Assembly: GCA_037833965.1 (NCBI GenBank)
Contig: AP031353.1
Location: 64,501 to 128,500, forward strand
Source of the DNA: Marchantia polymorpha subsp. ruderalis
Taxonomy: Eukaryota > Streptophyta > Marchantiopsida > Marchantiales > Marchantiaceae
DNA length: 64,000 bases
Reading direction: 5' to 3'
The notes beneath the pieces are model-generated. The model worked only from the letters and a program-made list of their open reading frames with translations, searched no databases and had not been told where the DNA came from. This document shows, piece by piece, positions 30,130 to 42,453 of the stretch. Every line of letters starts with the position of its first letter. Position 1 is the stretch's first letter. The translations under genes and the position numbers were made by a program.

Positions 30130-33100
30130 TGTGGTAACCCACTTATCGTTTTTGTGTGGAATTTAAATTTAAGTACCACAGCAGCAATTGTAAATGGTAA
30201 TCGGTACACAAATATAGAGTAAAAATGGAAGATCACAGGTCACGGAGAATCACAGAGTTGGGCGCAATGTCGAGGTCAAGCGCCTTGGCCGGAACGGACA
30301 GTTCCTACTAAGGGTAGCGCCTCTCGCGCCTTTGGCAAAAGCTTTCTTGTTGAGGGGTATTCGGCGAAGCGCCTTCGGCTCAGACCCCTGCAGAAGAGCT
30401 TTTGTTGAAGACGTATGAGGCCTGGGACGGATGCGCCTTCGTCAAGGGAAAGCGACTTCGTTGCTAGACTACGCCTTCGGCGCAAGCGCTTTTGATGTTA
30501 GGTTTTGCCTTCGGCGGAAGGTCAAAACTTTGCCTTCGGTGGAAACATGCGCCCTCGGCGGAAGGACGCACCTACAATGAGAGCGCCTTCGGCGGGAGAA
30601 GAAACGACACTGACGATGGCGAGATGCAGTGACTTCACTCGTGCGCCTTCAGCGGAAGGAAAACGCCTTTGGCAGAGTGCCTTCGGCGGAAGCAGAAAAG
30701 ACAAAGGAGTCGGCGGAAGACATGTCTTCGCCACAAGCGCCTTCGGCGGTACGCGAGTGGATAACAACTTCGGCGGAAAACGGCGGAATCAAGATTGAAC
30801 GTACACGCGTGGGAGTTTACGCAATGGCGGAGCGTGAATCCAAGCGTGCGGCCAGTCCAAGTGTCGAACGTTGAGCGATCTTGATCACCGAAGGAAGGGC
30901 AGACCTTGCCACGCTCTCACTCTCCCATTTTCAATTTCGCGTTTACCTAATTTGCGTGCAATCTTGCGGAAAGAATTCTGAGAGTGAGGAGTGAGAGGAG
31001 CGCGTAGCAATCGAGTGCGCGAAAGTAGAATCTTGCGAGAGTCTTGTGGAGAATTCGCGGAGGTCTTGTGGAGTAATCGCTCAAAGTGAGGAGAGTGCGC
31101 AATCGCAGTAGCTCGCGAAGACCTTGCACGAAGAGATTGCGGGAGTGCTCAAGAAGTGTAGAGAGCAATCACAGCGAGTTCACTCGAGCTCCTGACGCGC
31201 TGAGAGAAGCAAGAAAGTTTGCGAAGGCAGAGAGAAGAAGTGTGCAGGAACTTGCAAGAAGTTCGATGGCCCGGTCCACCCAACAGCGGATGGTTCTGCT
31301 GAAAGTGCCGCAGATTGGTCTTCGCGCATTTCAGCGTGAGCTGACTTTGGTGAGGCTCAATTTCCTCCTATGGGGATGGATTTGGGTGTGTCTGGAGATG
31401 GTACGCGAGTGGTTGCGGGAGAGGAACCAACCTCCGCGCGGATTCCGACCGCATCTGGAGAGATGGCAGGTCAGCGACTGGGAGCAAGTGTTGGGAAGGT
31501 GCGCGGGAGAAGAAGGCCATCTTCTTTTTGAATGTGAGAGTGTGTAGGTCACGAAGGAGGAAGAGATTTCCTTCCGGGCCTTATTCAAGCACAGCAAGTC
31601 GAGCAAGAACGGGTACAAGACCTGTAACTACAAGGATCGCTTGCGGAGGAATGTTGCGGTAGCACTCCTACAAATTTTGCCGCCGCACCGAACCACCTAC
31701 ATGACTTCATGGCAGGTGGGGTTTGTGGAGCTGGCGTTGGCTGGAGCTCCGATCCATTGAGCTCAGATTCTCTGGAAGGCAACGATACAGCACGCGCAGG
31801 AGGAGAAGGGGGGATCGATCGATCACCTCTTCCCCTTCTTGATCAATTTCTATCGGTCGATGGGATGTTTGACAGCCACGGAGCGAGTGCAGTTTCCCTT
31901 GCTGTCACGCAGCAATCTGGGCAGGTATGTGAAGGATTTTGAAGTTGACACCGACGAGGACGAGACGCCCGCCTGCACGCCACCAGCTCGACCAAGAGCA
32001 GAGGAAGAACCGCGAGCCGCACGAGTGCCGCGGAAGCGGAAGTGGAATGGAGAGGCGGAGCAGAGTCAGCAAGACGTTGTTGCTGCTTCCAGCAAAAGTC
32101 GAGCGATTCAGGAGCTCTCCTGTTGCCCCAAGGAGAAGGCTCGCAGGCTCGTCCTAACGGCAAGCAGCGCGGACACCAGACGAGCTGCGGAGAAAAGAAA
32201 CTCGCCATCTTTGGAGGAGGATGTGAGTGCACGAGCTAGCGAAAGGACAGCAGATCTCCCTGCACCGAAGGCACGGACTCCTTCGGAGGAAGCGAGAAGG
32301 CCTTCAGGCCAAGGAAGACATCATGCGGCACCGACAAGTGTGCTAGCGACAGACAGGTGCTTCGTCTCTTAGCAAGTGCCGTTAGACGACCCGACTTCTG
32401 GTCAAGAGCCTTCGGCGCAGGAGAAGAGTGGGGAGGCGCCTTGGGCTCAGAGGACTTTGGGTCAGATGCCTTCGGCGGAAGCGCCTTCGGCGCAGACCCA
32501 ACTTGAGGAATCAGCCAAGGACGAAGGCCGGAAGAAGGAGACACGTGTGCCTTCGACACAAGCGCCTTCGGCGGTAGAAGATCGGGCCAGAGAATCAGGC
32601 CCGCCGGAAGCCAGATCTCCCACCGCATTGGATATCTTGGCCGGGAGTGGAGCGGCGGTCGCAGCAACAGAAGTCACGCAATCTAGTTCCAGGGAATCGC
32701 CGAGGATTTCTGTGTTGACAGAGATCCTCGACTAAGAGGACGAAGACACAGGATCAAAAGGGCAGGAAATGGAGTCGGTACAAGGCACACCGACAGGAGT
32801 ATTAAGCGAGCAGGTGGTACCACTACTGCGGTACCTTGATCGCAAGGCGGCAAAGTACGCTGATCCCCGCCATTGGGGATCCTACGTCAAATTAGTGCGG
32901 AATTGGACGCGAATCAAAGTCGCGACGAATCCTATACTAATTTCCCTGGACAACAAGTACAGAGAGTTGGAGTTGAAGAACGATGCCCTATACGGACATC
33001 TCACACTCTCGCGGAAATTGCAGAAGGCAACACTATAGCTGCGCGATGACAAGGCGGCCGAGGCACAGAGAGAATTTGAGAAGCAGCGGGAGAAGATCGA

Positions 33101-34681
33101 AGCGGAGCTCAATTCTGAGCGAGCTCAGAATTGCATCTTGGAAGAGGAGCTCGTGCAGCAAACACGGTTGTTGGAGCAGTGTCAGATCGCACGCCAGGCA
33201 GATGAGGAGTTACTGCGTCGCCTGCAATCGCAGTGCGACGAATTGAGAGTGCAGCGTGCGGAAGCGGAGCTGCAGTTAGTAGAGTTTGAAGGCGACAACT
33301 GGCGCGCGACAGATCGCACGTGTGAGGAGTTGGTCGCGCGAGTGAACTAGTGTCTGAGAGGTTACATTCTCTGGGAGGTGGCAGCGCGAGAGAGAGTCAC
33401 CTTGCGCGAGTTAGAGATTCGTGCGGCGGCCTTGATGTCGAGTGACAGTCGGAGCCGTCGGCGAGTGACGAAGCGCTTGGATGCCTTCCTGGCAAGGTTG
33501 CGGGACGCCATTGCGCACCTCGAGACAGAGGTGATCGTTGTGTTGCGGCGGCTGGGATTGCGCAGCAGAGCAGAGGATTGGTCTGGTAGAGATGCAGTGC
33601 GCGCTCGGCCTTCGCACAGGAGGCATAGCATATGACATGGAGTGTAGCGTAGAGTATAGTGTTAGGTAGTTAGGACTTAGAAGGTATAAAGTAGTTCAAG
33701 GCGTTTTGCCTTGAGGATTTTCCAGTTTCGGAAGTGCAGTTCAAGAACTCATTTTTACTACGCGTTTGTGTCCTTAGTTCTGTCACCGCGCAAGAGGAGC
33801 TACAGCTTGACGAAGTTACCGCATTTTGTAGCTGAAGGCCTTTGGCCGAACGTTCAAAGCTAGTGGGCTGGTTAGATACTTGAGCAGTTCGGACTTACAC
33901 CTTCGGGGTGATTGTTGAATGTTCAGAGCTAATGGACTGGTTAGATACTTGAGCAGTTCGGACTTACAACTTCGGGTAATTGTTCCTGTTTGCACTCCTT
34001 CGGGATTTTTCCCCCTAAATGCCAAAGTGAAGTTTTGTTACTTCGAGTAAACCTTGGTTAACAATTCATGTTGTACGCTGCCTGAGGCGCCTTCGGGGGT
34101 AGCCTCCGCAGTATTTATGGGAATGACTAGTGCCTGAGAATTCAAACTCGTCAATAGACTGTTAAGTTGTGACACTGGAACTTTTTTCAATCGAGTTTCT
34201 CAGTTTGGATCCCTGTATTCTCTGCGCGTTTTGTGAGTTGAGTGTGTTGTTCACCGCGTGTGAGTGACTTCGGTTTGACGAAGGTACTGCATCCGAAGTA
34301 GGAAGTCCAACCCGGGTGCTCTGCACTAGCAGTCAGATTTAACAATCTGGAGTTGGAGAACACTACCTACAGATCCTCTTAATGTACTTGTGAGAAACTT
34401 TCCCCCTGAACCTTAAGTGGAGGTTCTACCCGACCTCTGAATTGTGTTTTTATAGTTTCACGTGTGTGTGTTGGGGTGAACTACGCTGCACTGTGCGTCC
34501 TCTGAGTGACCTCCGAGTAGAGAACTTGGAGTATTTCCGGGAGTGACAGTCGCCTGAGAATTCAAACTCTTCAATAGTCTGTTAAAACGTGACATTTAGT
34601 ACTCTGTGTGTTGCCTTTGTCCCTGTGGATTCGACTTTTTTGCTGTTATTCTGCAGTTTTAGCCTTCGGTGGGTTATTACA
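30130..34681 (+). mobile_element. B2: complete solo B-type LTR nested in B3 (4552 bp)
   Basis: It starts TGTGGTAACCC and ends GGGTTATTACA. It is flanked by exact 5 bp duplications AGGCG (30125-30129 and 34682-34686). The flanks rejoin as continuous minus-strand B3 coding sequence. Layout as in B1: leader with many CCTTCGGC words, coding region, ATAAAG plus hairpin (about 33681-33720), two tail modules and terminal block. It is the youngest B copy by nesting order. Confidence 0.9.
31240..33640 (+). pseudogene. LTR-encoded coiled-coil protein in B2
   Basis: Parts in order: 'MARSTQQRMVLLKVPQIGLRAFQREL' start, 'LNFLLWGWIWV', 'RCAGEEGHLLFECESV' (about 31266-31550), 'TTYMTSWQVGFVELAL', 'FLINFYRSMGCLTATE' and 'YVKDFEVDTDEDE' (to about 31980). 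Then a linker with 'PSAQ/PSAE' words (32400-32590), the core 'VVPLLRYLDRKAAKYADP' (about 32812-32870), a coiled coil (about 32940-33350) and 'VIVVLRRLGLRSRAED' near the end. It is broken in a few places. It is the clearest B-family copy in the window. Confidence 0.75.
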
Positions 34682-34686
34682 AGGCG

Positions 34687-35925
34687 CCTCCTCCGAAGGC
34701 ACCTTGAATGGCACTTGCCCCAAAGGCCCTTGCTCCGAAGGCGCGTCTTCGAACAGTACTTGCTCTGAAGGCAAGCACACCTCTAGCGCAGGCACTCTGG
34801 CCGTCGCCGCTAGCCTATCTCTCCGGCCCGAAGGCCTACGTGCTTCCTCCGAAGGCACATGTGCCTTTGGCGCAGGGAGGTCAATCGACCTCCCTAGAAC
34901 TCCTGTACTCACATCTTCCTCCTCTAAGGAAAGCAATCCCTTCGAAATTGCAGCTCGTCCCATATCAGCGCTGCTGCCCGCGGTCAAAATCAGCTTGCGG
35001 GCCTTCTGCTTTGATCGGGTTTGCTCGTTGGTCGCCCAACGCCTCGATGGAACGGCGAGCAATTCTCGCCATCTCATTTCTTCCTCTTCTCCCAATTTTG
35101 CTTCCTGGGTGCCCGCGTACCCCGATGCTCTTCCTCTACTCTCAGTCGGCCCTAAGGTGTGATTGCGAGCACTTCGTCGAGGTCCGTATCAACCTCGACA
35201 TCCTTCACAAACTTCCTTGGATTCATCTGCGACAGCAAGGAAAATTGTTTCTTCTCCTGCGCCGTCAAACATCCCATCGACCGATAGAAATTTATCAAGA
35301 ACGGAGAGAGGTGATTAATCGATCCCTCCTTCTCCTCTCGTGCATGCTGACGTGTGGCCTTCCACAAAATGCAAGCCCAGTGAATTGGTGTACCCGCCAG
35401 CGCCAGCTCCACAAATCCCACTTACCAAGATGTCATGTAGGAAGTCCTGTGTGGCTGCAAAATCTGGAGGATCGCCACCGCGACATTCCTCCGTTTCCTA
35501 TCAACGTAGTCACGGGTCTTATACCCGTTCTTGCGCGAGCGGCGATTCTTGAAAAGGTCGTCGAAGGTCGACTCCTCCTCCTTCGAGAGCTCAACACTCT
35601 CGCTGTTAATCAAGAGGTCACCCTCGGACCCCACACATCTCCCCAAGACCTGCCCCTCGTCGCTAACTTGCCATCTCTCCGGGTGCGGTCGATACCCTCT
35701 CGAATTCCCGTCCTTCTCGCGCAGCCAATCCCGGACCATCACCGGGATTCCACATCCAATTCCATCCCCACAAGGGGAAATCGAGCTTCACCGCTGTCAA
35801 TTCGTTTTGAAATGCCCGCAATCCAATTTTCGGCATCCGCAGTGGTATCATCCTCAATGGCGCGGACTTGGCCATCGAATTCTTCCCAATTGCTGCTTGC
35901 TCTTGTTGTCACTGCGCGTCGATAG
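34687..35925 (-). pseudogene. LTR-encoded protein, N-terminal domain and linker in B3
   Basis: Minus-strand residues include 'RMPKIGLRAFQNELTAVKLDFPLWGWNW', 'LGRCVGSEGDLL', 'AILQILQPHRTSYMTSW', 'FVELALAGTPIHWACILWKATRQHA' and 'HLSPFLINFYRSMGCLTAQEK', then a basic linker with Pro-Ser-Glu words. This is the same domain as in B1, B2 and B4. The coiled-coil half is not seen here. Broken. Confidence 0.7.
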
Positions 35926-36437
35926 TTCGGGTAGACGCGAAATCGATAATTCGCGGTGAGCTCCTTCTCTGTCCCTCAAGAATCGTCAAGTTTGACATTT
36001 GGACTTGGCAACGGGCCGCTTGAATGTTGTTCCGACGATGAGGTGTAACGGCCTGCTTCCCACACGTGACTTCACGCTCCACCGTCGCGCAAATTTCCAC
36101 ACTTGTACATTTGACATAATCACACCGATTTCCGCCAGAGTAGACCTTCTTCCGCGTACCGCCAAAGGCACTAGCGCCAAAGGCTTGACGCATGAACCGC
36201 ACCCGCACAAGGCACCTTACAGCCTTCGGAGGAAACCCTTCCTCTCTACCTACTGTCGTTTCTTATTTGCTTCTTCTTGTGTACCACTTCTTATCTACAG
36301 TTACTTCCACGGTACTTACCTATTCCAAAAACGCTTTATTTCTGAAAAAAAACAAAAACTGTACCACCACATATTTACTCTATCAGATCTCTCAAACTTC
36401 TCATTTCAAGAAAGAAAAGAAAAACTAGGTTACCACA

Positions 36438-36900
36438 ATGAGTAATAGAAACATAACTAGGAGACCAATGCCGCCTTCACATTTCAATCTCCTCGTCAAA
36501 GTTCCTCCAAAATTCATTGCAGTCATCCATAAAAGGTTCTCCAAGTGCTGAAGTAATCAAACTCTTGGATGAAGTCATCTAGCTCAATGGTGCCCATAGC
36601 ACCCAAGTAACAATGTGGGTCCTTCATTGCCCCATACACATTCATGTTCCATATCACTGGATTGCGATACTTGACAATACCAACACAAAAGATTCGGTGT
36701 CCGCAACATCCTAGTTTCCGCACTAATTGATGGAATGGTAGAAGATAACCAATACCTCAACCCACTCTGCAAAAATCCACCACACTCCTTCACAGAACCA
36801 TCAAATTGCTCAGTCTTGATCAAACTCCGTTTATTTCGCCAGCCACTAAAATATTGTCTCTCGCGACCTCTGTCGCTCACCAATGCTCGCGATTGCAATA
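36438..36900 (-). pseudogene. Possible gypsy gag fragment
   Basis: Minus-strand residues 'EQFDGSVKECGGFLQSGLRYW' (near 36.75-36.82 kb) resemble the start of a Ty3/gypsy gag ('FDG....C..FL.Q......'). Downstream frames give 'DDFIQEFDYFSTWRTFYG'. No LTR or zinc knuckle was found near it. Short and broken; I am not certain of the family. Confidence 0.35.
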
Positions 36901-37620
36901 TCCTTCACCTGCGACTCCCGTCGCTCGTGACATGCGTCGTCCGCGACCTATGTCACCTGCGATCAATGTTCGCAACTTAGATCGTCCGCGACCGTTGCCC
37001 ACAACTTACCGTAGCCCGCAACAAACATTGCCCGCTATCATTCTCCACTTTCAATCCAAATTCTTGAATTGTTGCTTTGTCATCTTAGCCCGTCAAAAAT
37101 GTAGATAGAAAATTAACTTTCGGGACAATTTCCTCCGTCTAAGTCATCTTTTTGTTCCTGAAAATGATCCACATGCTTTAATTGCGTCAAGAGCTTTTCA
37201 ACAATATCCAATTTGTCTATATCTGATGAAAAAATATTTCTAAAAAATAATTATGATGGAAAATTCCTTCACATTGTTGCTGACTGTCATTGTCAGCCTC
37301 TTCCGTTACCGTTACCGTCACCGTCGGTCGACCGTTGACTGGGTTGTTGTGCCGACCATTGTTGGCCCGCCAACTACGTTTGATCTTGACCATGACTGCA
37401 ACCACGTTGATCCCGACCACAACCACGACCGTAACCACGTTTGGACCGACTACGAATGTGACCAAGACTGTATTTGCGACCAGGTTAAACTTGACCACGT
37501 ACGACCTAAACCGCGCTGCGAACCGCATAGAAACCGCAGTAACCGCGCAGCGAACTGCGCTAATTGCACTACAAATCGTGCTTCAAACCGCTATGTGCCC
37601 AAATCGCGTCCGAGAGGGGA
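36850..37620. repeat. Degenerate GACC/ACCGT-rich simple-sequence tracts
   Basis: Two stretches (about 36850-37040 and 37290-37600) are made of short degenerate words such as cgcgacc, gaccac, accgt and aaccgcg, giving many overlapping open frames on both strands without meaning. They flank an AT-rich spacer. They could be remains of a minisatellite or a low-complexity gag linker. Confidence 0.5.
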
Positions 37621-38660
37621 TCCTTAAATCCCTAGACTCTAGGCATTTAGGGATCTCCTCCTGCTGACGGCGCCGCTCGGGAGCAGTTCGATCGTGCTCG
37701 GGGGTTGGTCCTCGCCGCTCCGAAGCCGTTGGGTCCTGCACGGGGGTTGGTCTTCTCCGCTTGGGGGCCCTTTGGTCCTTCCTGGAGAGAACAAACATAC
37801 GCTCTAAGCGCGTAGTTCGCCGCTTCCGCAATGAGCCGTGTTCATGATACCATGCTTCCAGACTCAAATCGTTTTGTCGCCTCAGCGGTACCGACAATGT
37901 CACATTGCGAAAGAATTGCTGGTTCAATTTCAGCACCGGCTTTGGGAGCATGGGCGCCCCCCATCTCATCAACAGCTTGATCAGCTCGAGACTCATGCGC
38001 TTGCTTCACGGCACTTCAACCTCCGTTTCAAAACCTGCGCATCGGGCCAGAAATCTTTGCTCAGCATGTCATGAGTGCCTGATAAGAGAGTTTGGAGATC
38101 ATCTTCCGAATCTGTGTTTTTTTTGTTTCCGAGTTTCTTCAATTTCTTTGATCTGAAGACGTCTCGGAACTCTTTATCGTTTTGAATCGTAATTCCCTAC
38201 TCCGTGCTTATAAATTCCGTACAGTAGCACCAGGTCTGCATCCCGGCTCCACCATTCGCTGGGAACCAAAGCATACTTCACACAGTCAATCGCCTTATAC
38301 GCCACTTCACTACTCTCCTTTGTCGGACTTAGACGTATCACTTCCTACACGGTGTCGAGAAGTCTCGCTTCGTGGCAACCCTCATTGCTATGGAAGCTTT
38401 GACCTTGAATGAATGCCTTCCAGAAAAATGCTAGCAAATAGTGTATGTGATCCTCCAATAGCCCCTCTCTTGGTGGTTCCCCGCGAATTCCACTTTGTAA
38501 AGACATTTCGCAACGACGCAGAAATTCTAGGTGCATCACTTCTCACGTCCAATTTCCTTGTCGGTTCATCAGTGTAATTTCCACGAGCCCAACGCACCTC
38601 AAGAGAACATGCAGCACCTGCAAAACCAACCAGGAATTGCATCATTGCTCGCACTGCAGC
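37583..38660 (-). other. Unrecognised open stretches
   Basis: Minus strand 37583-37996 reads as 137 codons with Arg/Pro-rich repeats ('RRRPTPVQDPTASERRGPTPEHDRTAPERRR' type). 38388-38654 reads as 88 codons ('VGFAGAACSLEVRWARGNYTDEP'). I do not recognise either. They may be parts of the same old retroelement as the gag-like fragment to the left, or decayed host exons. Confidence 0.25.
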
Positions 38661-38982
38661 ACACCAGAGTAAGAGGACCTAAAGAGTGAGGAGCCGAGAC
38701 AACACTCAAGCTCTAATACCATTTTTTCCTATTATACATGCTCGAGGGCATAAGAAACTTCAGTTTTGTCAATATCACAAGGCCAGTTTTGAGAAGAAAC
38801 TCAAACTTTTGCAACGTCATCGACACTCCAAATTTGTCACTCGACTGTCAGCTTCTCGACAAATTTTCCAGATTGAAACTTAAGAAAGACTCCTCTGGCC
38901 GTTTGCTTTGAACTCGCCTCGAGAAAACTGAAAAAACTTTTGTGAGCATAAGCACTAAATCGTGACTTCTATCTAAAAAACA

Positions 38983-39100
38983 GTCACATAATATGTCATA
39001 AAAAACCATCACAAAAAACGCTGGGTCTCAAAGTCCAAACCGTCACAGAATATGTCATAAAAAATTGTCACAAAAAACGTTGACTTAGAGTCAAAATTGG
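38983..39100. repeat. Two tandem 59 bp units
   Basis: Units starting 'gtcaca.aatatgtcataaaaa' at 38983 and 39042, containing 'tcacaaaaaacg'. Diverged copies. They end just before the primer-like site at 39107. Confidence 0.7.
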
Positions 39101-39106
39101 AACCTC

Positions 39107-39118
39107 GCTCTGATACCA
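39107..39118 (-). promoter_or_regulatory. Primer-binding site, initiator-Met type (minus)
   Basis: The minus strand reads TGGTATCAGAGC, the classic plant copia/gypsy site complementary to initiator tRNA-Met. An LTR end (…CACGTACA) lies 2 bp upstream on that strand, at 39121. Confidence 0.75.
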
Positions 39119-39120
39119 GT

Positions 39121-39840
39121 TGTACGTGTAAAATCCAAGATAGACACATCGACATAGAAATAACATGGTTCACCCTCATGAAGAGGGCTATGTCCACCCA
39201 AAACTTCTCATCACTTTACTTCAGGTCATGTCCAAAAAGACTCACAATACAGACAGAAACCCAAGGTATTTATTTCCAATCCATGCGACCGTCTTAGCTA
39301 TAAACAGCTAGGTATTGAGGTTACTTCTTAACTGGAGTTAACCTCAACTTCGAGAGCTTCTAGAGAATCATCAAGCAATGAAGAAAGAAAGATTATAAAT
39401 TGAGTAATCACAACCAAAACGGAACCGCGACTACTTTCGTTCAGTGTAGTGCTACATCACACTTGGATGGCTTGACTATTTTCTACTGTTGCGTCGAGCG
39501 GAGTGATTGATTTTGTGTGGTGGTGTCAATCCACAAATTTCAATGCGCATCATCACAATTTGACATTTTTGGCAAGTGCGCTACAATGTAAGGTTTTTAG
39601 CAAAATTCCAAATGCGTGTTCCATTCCCATGACCGATTGGAATCCAACACATCATCGTGAGTTCTTTGAGTGAAATTTTGTGAATGACGTATTATCAAAA
39701 AACACGAAGTGAAAGATCACAAACAGTCGAGTCAAATCCACTTCACTACTAAGAGAATCAAGGCCGATGCTAACGAGAATCTTGATATCCAGATACTACT
39801 CACAAATAGATCATCTCCCAACGCTGAAGGCTCAACTCAA
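39121..39840 (-). mobile_element. LTR relic adjoining the primer site (outer end uncertain)
   Basis: The sequence right of the primer site should be an LTR in minus orientation ending CGTACA at 39121. I could not find a second copy or a definite outer end; 39840 is an estimate. The element's internal part would lie to the left, where only unassigned sequence is seen. Old and broken. Confidence 0.4.
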
Positions 39841-41090
39841 AGAACTAACCGTTCTTTGAGCCACACAAGATGATATATTACTCACATATAGGAGGATGGT
39901 TTCACTAAAAATCATCTTCATTAAACCACATTCAAACTCTAATATGCATGGAATCACATCCAACTAGGTATGTACTCCCATAGCATACTATATACTATGG
40001 CAAATCTATGTATGATCATGACAACTTGGATAATGAGATTGATCAAAATCAAACTATTGCAAATTTATGGAACCATCATCTTGTATTACACAAGATTCAA
40101 CAAGGGATATTTCTTTGTCTATCTTGGCAAAGAAAAGAAAGAAGATCAAACATTACATAACAAATTTACATTCGAAAAAAAATTTCTTATTTTGATTGTG
40201 AAAGAATGAGACAAGACGTATTGTTTCTAAGTTAGATCAAGCAAGCTCCTTGGTGCAATAAGGGCATGAGGGATTTTGCCATTTTGGCATACGCATGACA
40301 CATTTAATGTTGTGTGACCAATATTGATGGACTAGAATGTATCATGATCATGTTTAGCTTTTAACTCCTTGTCATCTTAAATACAATCCATACTTATGAT
40401 GAGATTGAGCTATCGTTGGTCGTTAGAGTTTATCTCACCATGCTCTTGTTGCACTCACATGTTCGTGAAATATAGTTTAATCCATTAAATGCATTTGAAG
40501 AGAAAATTAGAGCTCTTATGAATAATTGAACTCTCTTTTCACTAAATATGAATGAGATTTTTTCTATAACCGAGTTTTGCCTACTCCTTTCTTGAATGTG
40601 GATGATTATGTTGAGTTGTGTTGTTTATGTGTGATTTTGTTGTGTTGTCGTGTTAATTGTTAATGGTGATTGATGTTCAAGGTGAAATGATACACAATTG
40701 TCAATTTATCCGACATCAATTCAGCTAATGCACTGACCAAATTTATTTTTATAAAGAGTTTTGGAGACATTGTTTTACTATGCATGTTTTGCATGACAAG
40801 CATAAGAAGAATTTACTAGCAATTTTTGTAAACGCTTTAACTTTTTGTTCTATCATGTTTTGACTACAACGTAATTCTAGTTAGCTTTAGTGTAAAAAGA
40901 AATATATGTTATACTTACTTCTAGAATTCTTCATGAAATATTTATATGGATTAAGAAAAATTTTCATGAAATATATTCACAACATGAGTTAAGAAAAGGT
41001 TATTAGTATTAACTCAAGTCTTGGATAAAATTTAAATTAATATATTTGGAGTAAGAATAGGCTTATACTAGTTATAGTTAAATCTATAAA
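39841..41090. other. AT-rich sequence, nothing recognised
   Basis: AT-rich with a few short frames and no motif I can support. It lies between the LTR relic and the 3' LTR of the copia element. Confidence 0.5.
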
Positions 41091-41094
41091 TTTT

Positions 41095-41475
41095 GCTATC
41101 ATTTTCACAAGTTAAATCAAAAACTGATAAAAGTAAAAATAGAGAAATTTAACACAGTAAAAAGTCACGACGAGACACAACACGCGCGAGGTATGTGATT
41201 CATCCCAACCCAAAATCTACATCCACAGGGAAAGAAAACACGTCATAAAATAATGAACATGAGGGAGGTTAACAAAAGAAAAAAGTTTATATACTTCAGG
41301 ACTAACCAACAAGATAGTAAGAATAAAATACTAACTAGATTGATCTGAAAAACCAAATTAAGCTCAACAATCTATTCCTTAACTCATGTTGAGGAATCAA
41401 TAACCTATGTAATCAATTTAATTACTTTACATAAAGTTCCAGAAGATAACTTAACAAAAAGTTATTCTTTATAAC
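41095..41475 (-). mobile_element. Copia 3' LTR
   Basis: It shares with 61752-62050 the order 'aaactgataaaagtaaaaatag', 'gacacaacacgc', 'ggtatgtg.tt', 'ctacat/gtc', 'ataataatgaa' and 'gataaatccaaaaa'-type blocks. It lies directly after the RNase H part on the minus strand. The outer ends are approximate. Confidence 0.65.
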
Positions 41476-41479
41476 TAGA

Positions 41480-42396
41480 GTTAATCAAAACTACTTGTAG
41501 TCATGACAGAATATATTAATAATGTAAAGAGTTAACTAAAAAAACTTCTAGCAAACTATACATGTGTTCATTATGCAAAACCCCATGGTAGCACAATGTT
41601 GGCCAAAACTCTCCAACTTTTGTTAATGTATTAGCTAGATTAAGTTTACCGTCTATTTTAAGGAACTCAATCCTTTTATCTAAAATTGCATGTTTGATAG
41701 AATGATACCTAAAGTTAATGTGCATCATTATGTTGTTTATCACTTGATTTTTTATTAGATGTAAAGCACTTTGGTTATTATAATGAATATTAACAACTCA
41801 CTGTTTCAATCCTATCTTCGTGATAAGCCTATCTAATCAAATAGTTTACTTTGTCGCTTCTGCTGTCGCCACATACTCAACTTTAATTATAGATTGAGCT
41901 AGGCAACTTTGCAAGGTAGATCTTTAACTAATGCTTTCATCGTCAAGTGTAAACACATACCCAGTTGTAAAATTTTTTTGATCCAAATTTGGTTTGTAGG
42001 CAGCATCGACGTAGCCTAAAAAGTATTTAGCATTGTTTAATAAATCATCAAACAAAAAATAATAATCCATTCTATTTTCAAATACTTTAGAACTAATTTC
42101 ACTACTAACCAATGAACCTTTTTTGTATGTGACATGTACTTGCTCAACTTGCTCATGATTAGAGCAATATTAGACCTAGTGCACATTATCAAATACATGA
42201 AGCTGTCCACAACTTGTTCATAGAATACATATGACAATCTTCCTTCCTCAATGGCATCGATAGAATATTTAACTACAAAAGTCTAAAACGTGCTGCCAAA
42301 TGAGTCCATACTGCTTTAGAATTAGTCATATTAAACATGTCAAATATATGTTAAATATACTTGCACTAACTCAACAATAACCTCTTATTTTTCAAA
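41480..42396 (-). pseudogene. Copia reverse transcriptase end and RNase H
   Basis: Minus-strand 'YEQVVDSFMYLIMCTRSNIALIMSKLSKYM' (about 42130-42210) matches the copia 'GSLMYL...TRPDIA' block. 'GYVDAAYKPNLDQKNFTTGYVF' (about 41950-42010) matches the RNase H start, and 'INFRYHSIKHAILDKRIEF' (about 41660-41720) matches its end. It continues the RT that stops at 52836, on the other side of the inserted composite. Broken. Confidence 0.85.
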
Positions 42397-42453
42397 TCCT
42401 TTGTGGTGCATAGTTTTTCGTTGAAAAACTATGCACCACAAAGGATTTGAAAA
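42389..42453. repeat. Perfect 31 bp palindrome at the insertion edge
   Basis: Arms 42389-42419 and 42423-42453 are perfect reverse complements with a 3 nt spacer (GTT). The left arm spans 13 bp of copia flank, including the TCCTT target copy, plus the first 18 bp of the A LTR. The right arm is therefore an inverted copy of host flank and element edge together. Confidence 0.95.

Larger units (their letters stand above)
29216..36437 (-). mobile_element. B3: B-type LTR (minus) split by B2
   Basis: On the minus strand it starts TGTGGTAACC at 36437 and ends GGTTATCACA at 29216. Between 30130 and 34681 it is interrupted by B2. The remaining pieces hold the LTR start and leader (36.0-36.4 kb), the N-terminal domain and linker of the LTR protein (34.7-35.9 kb) and the double tail (29.2-30.05 kb). 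It is shorter than B1 and B2 even after removing B2. It is broken. No clear target duplication was found. Confidence 0.75.

Noticed and set aside
37290-37620. Coding region with Asp/His/Thr repeats
   Set aside because: Open in several frames on both strands because of GACC-type simple sequence; no domain is visible.
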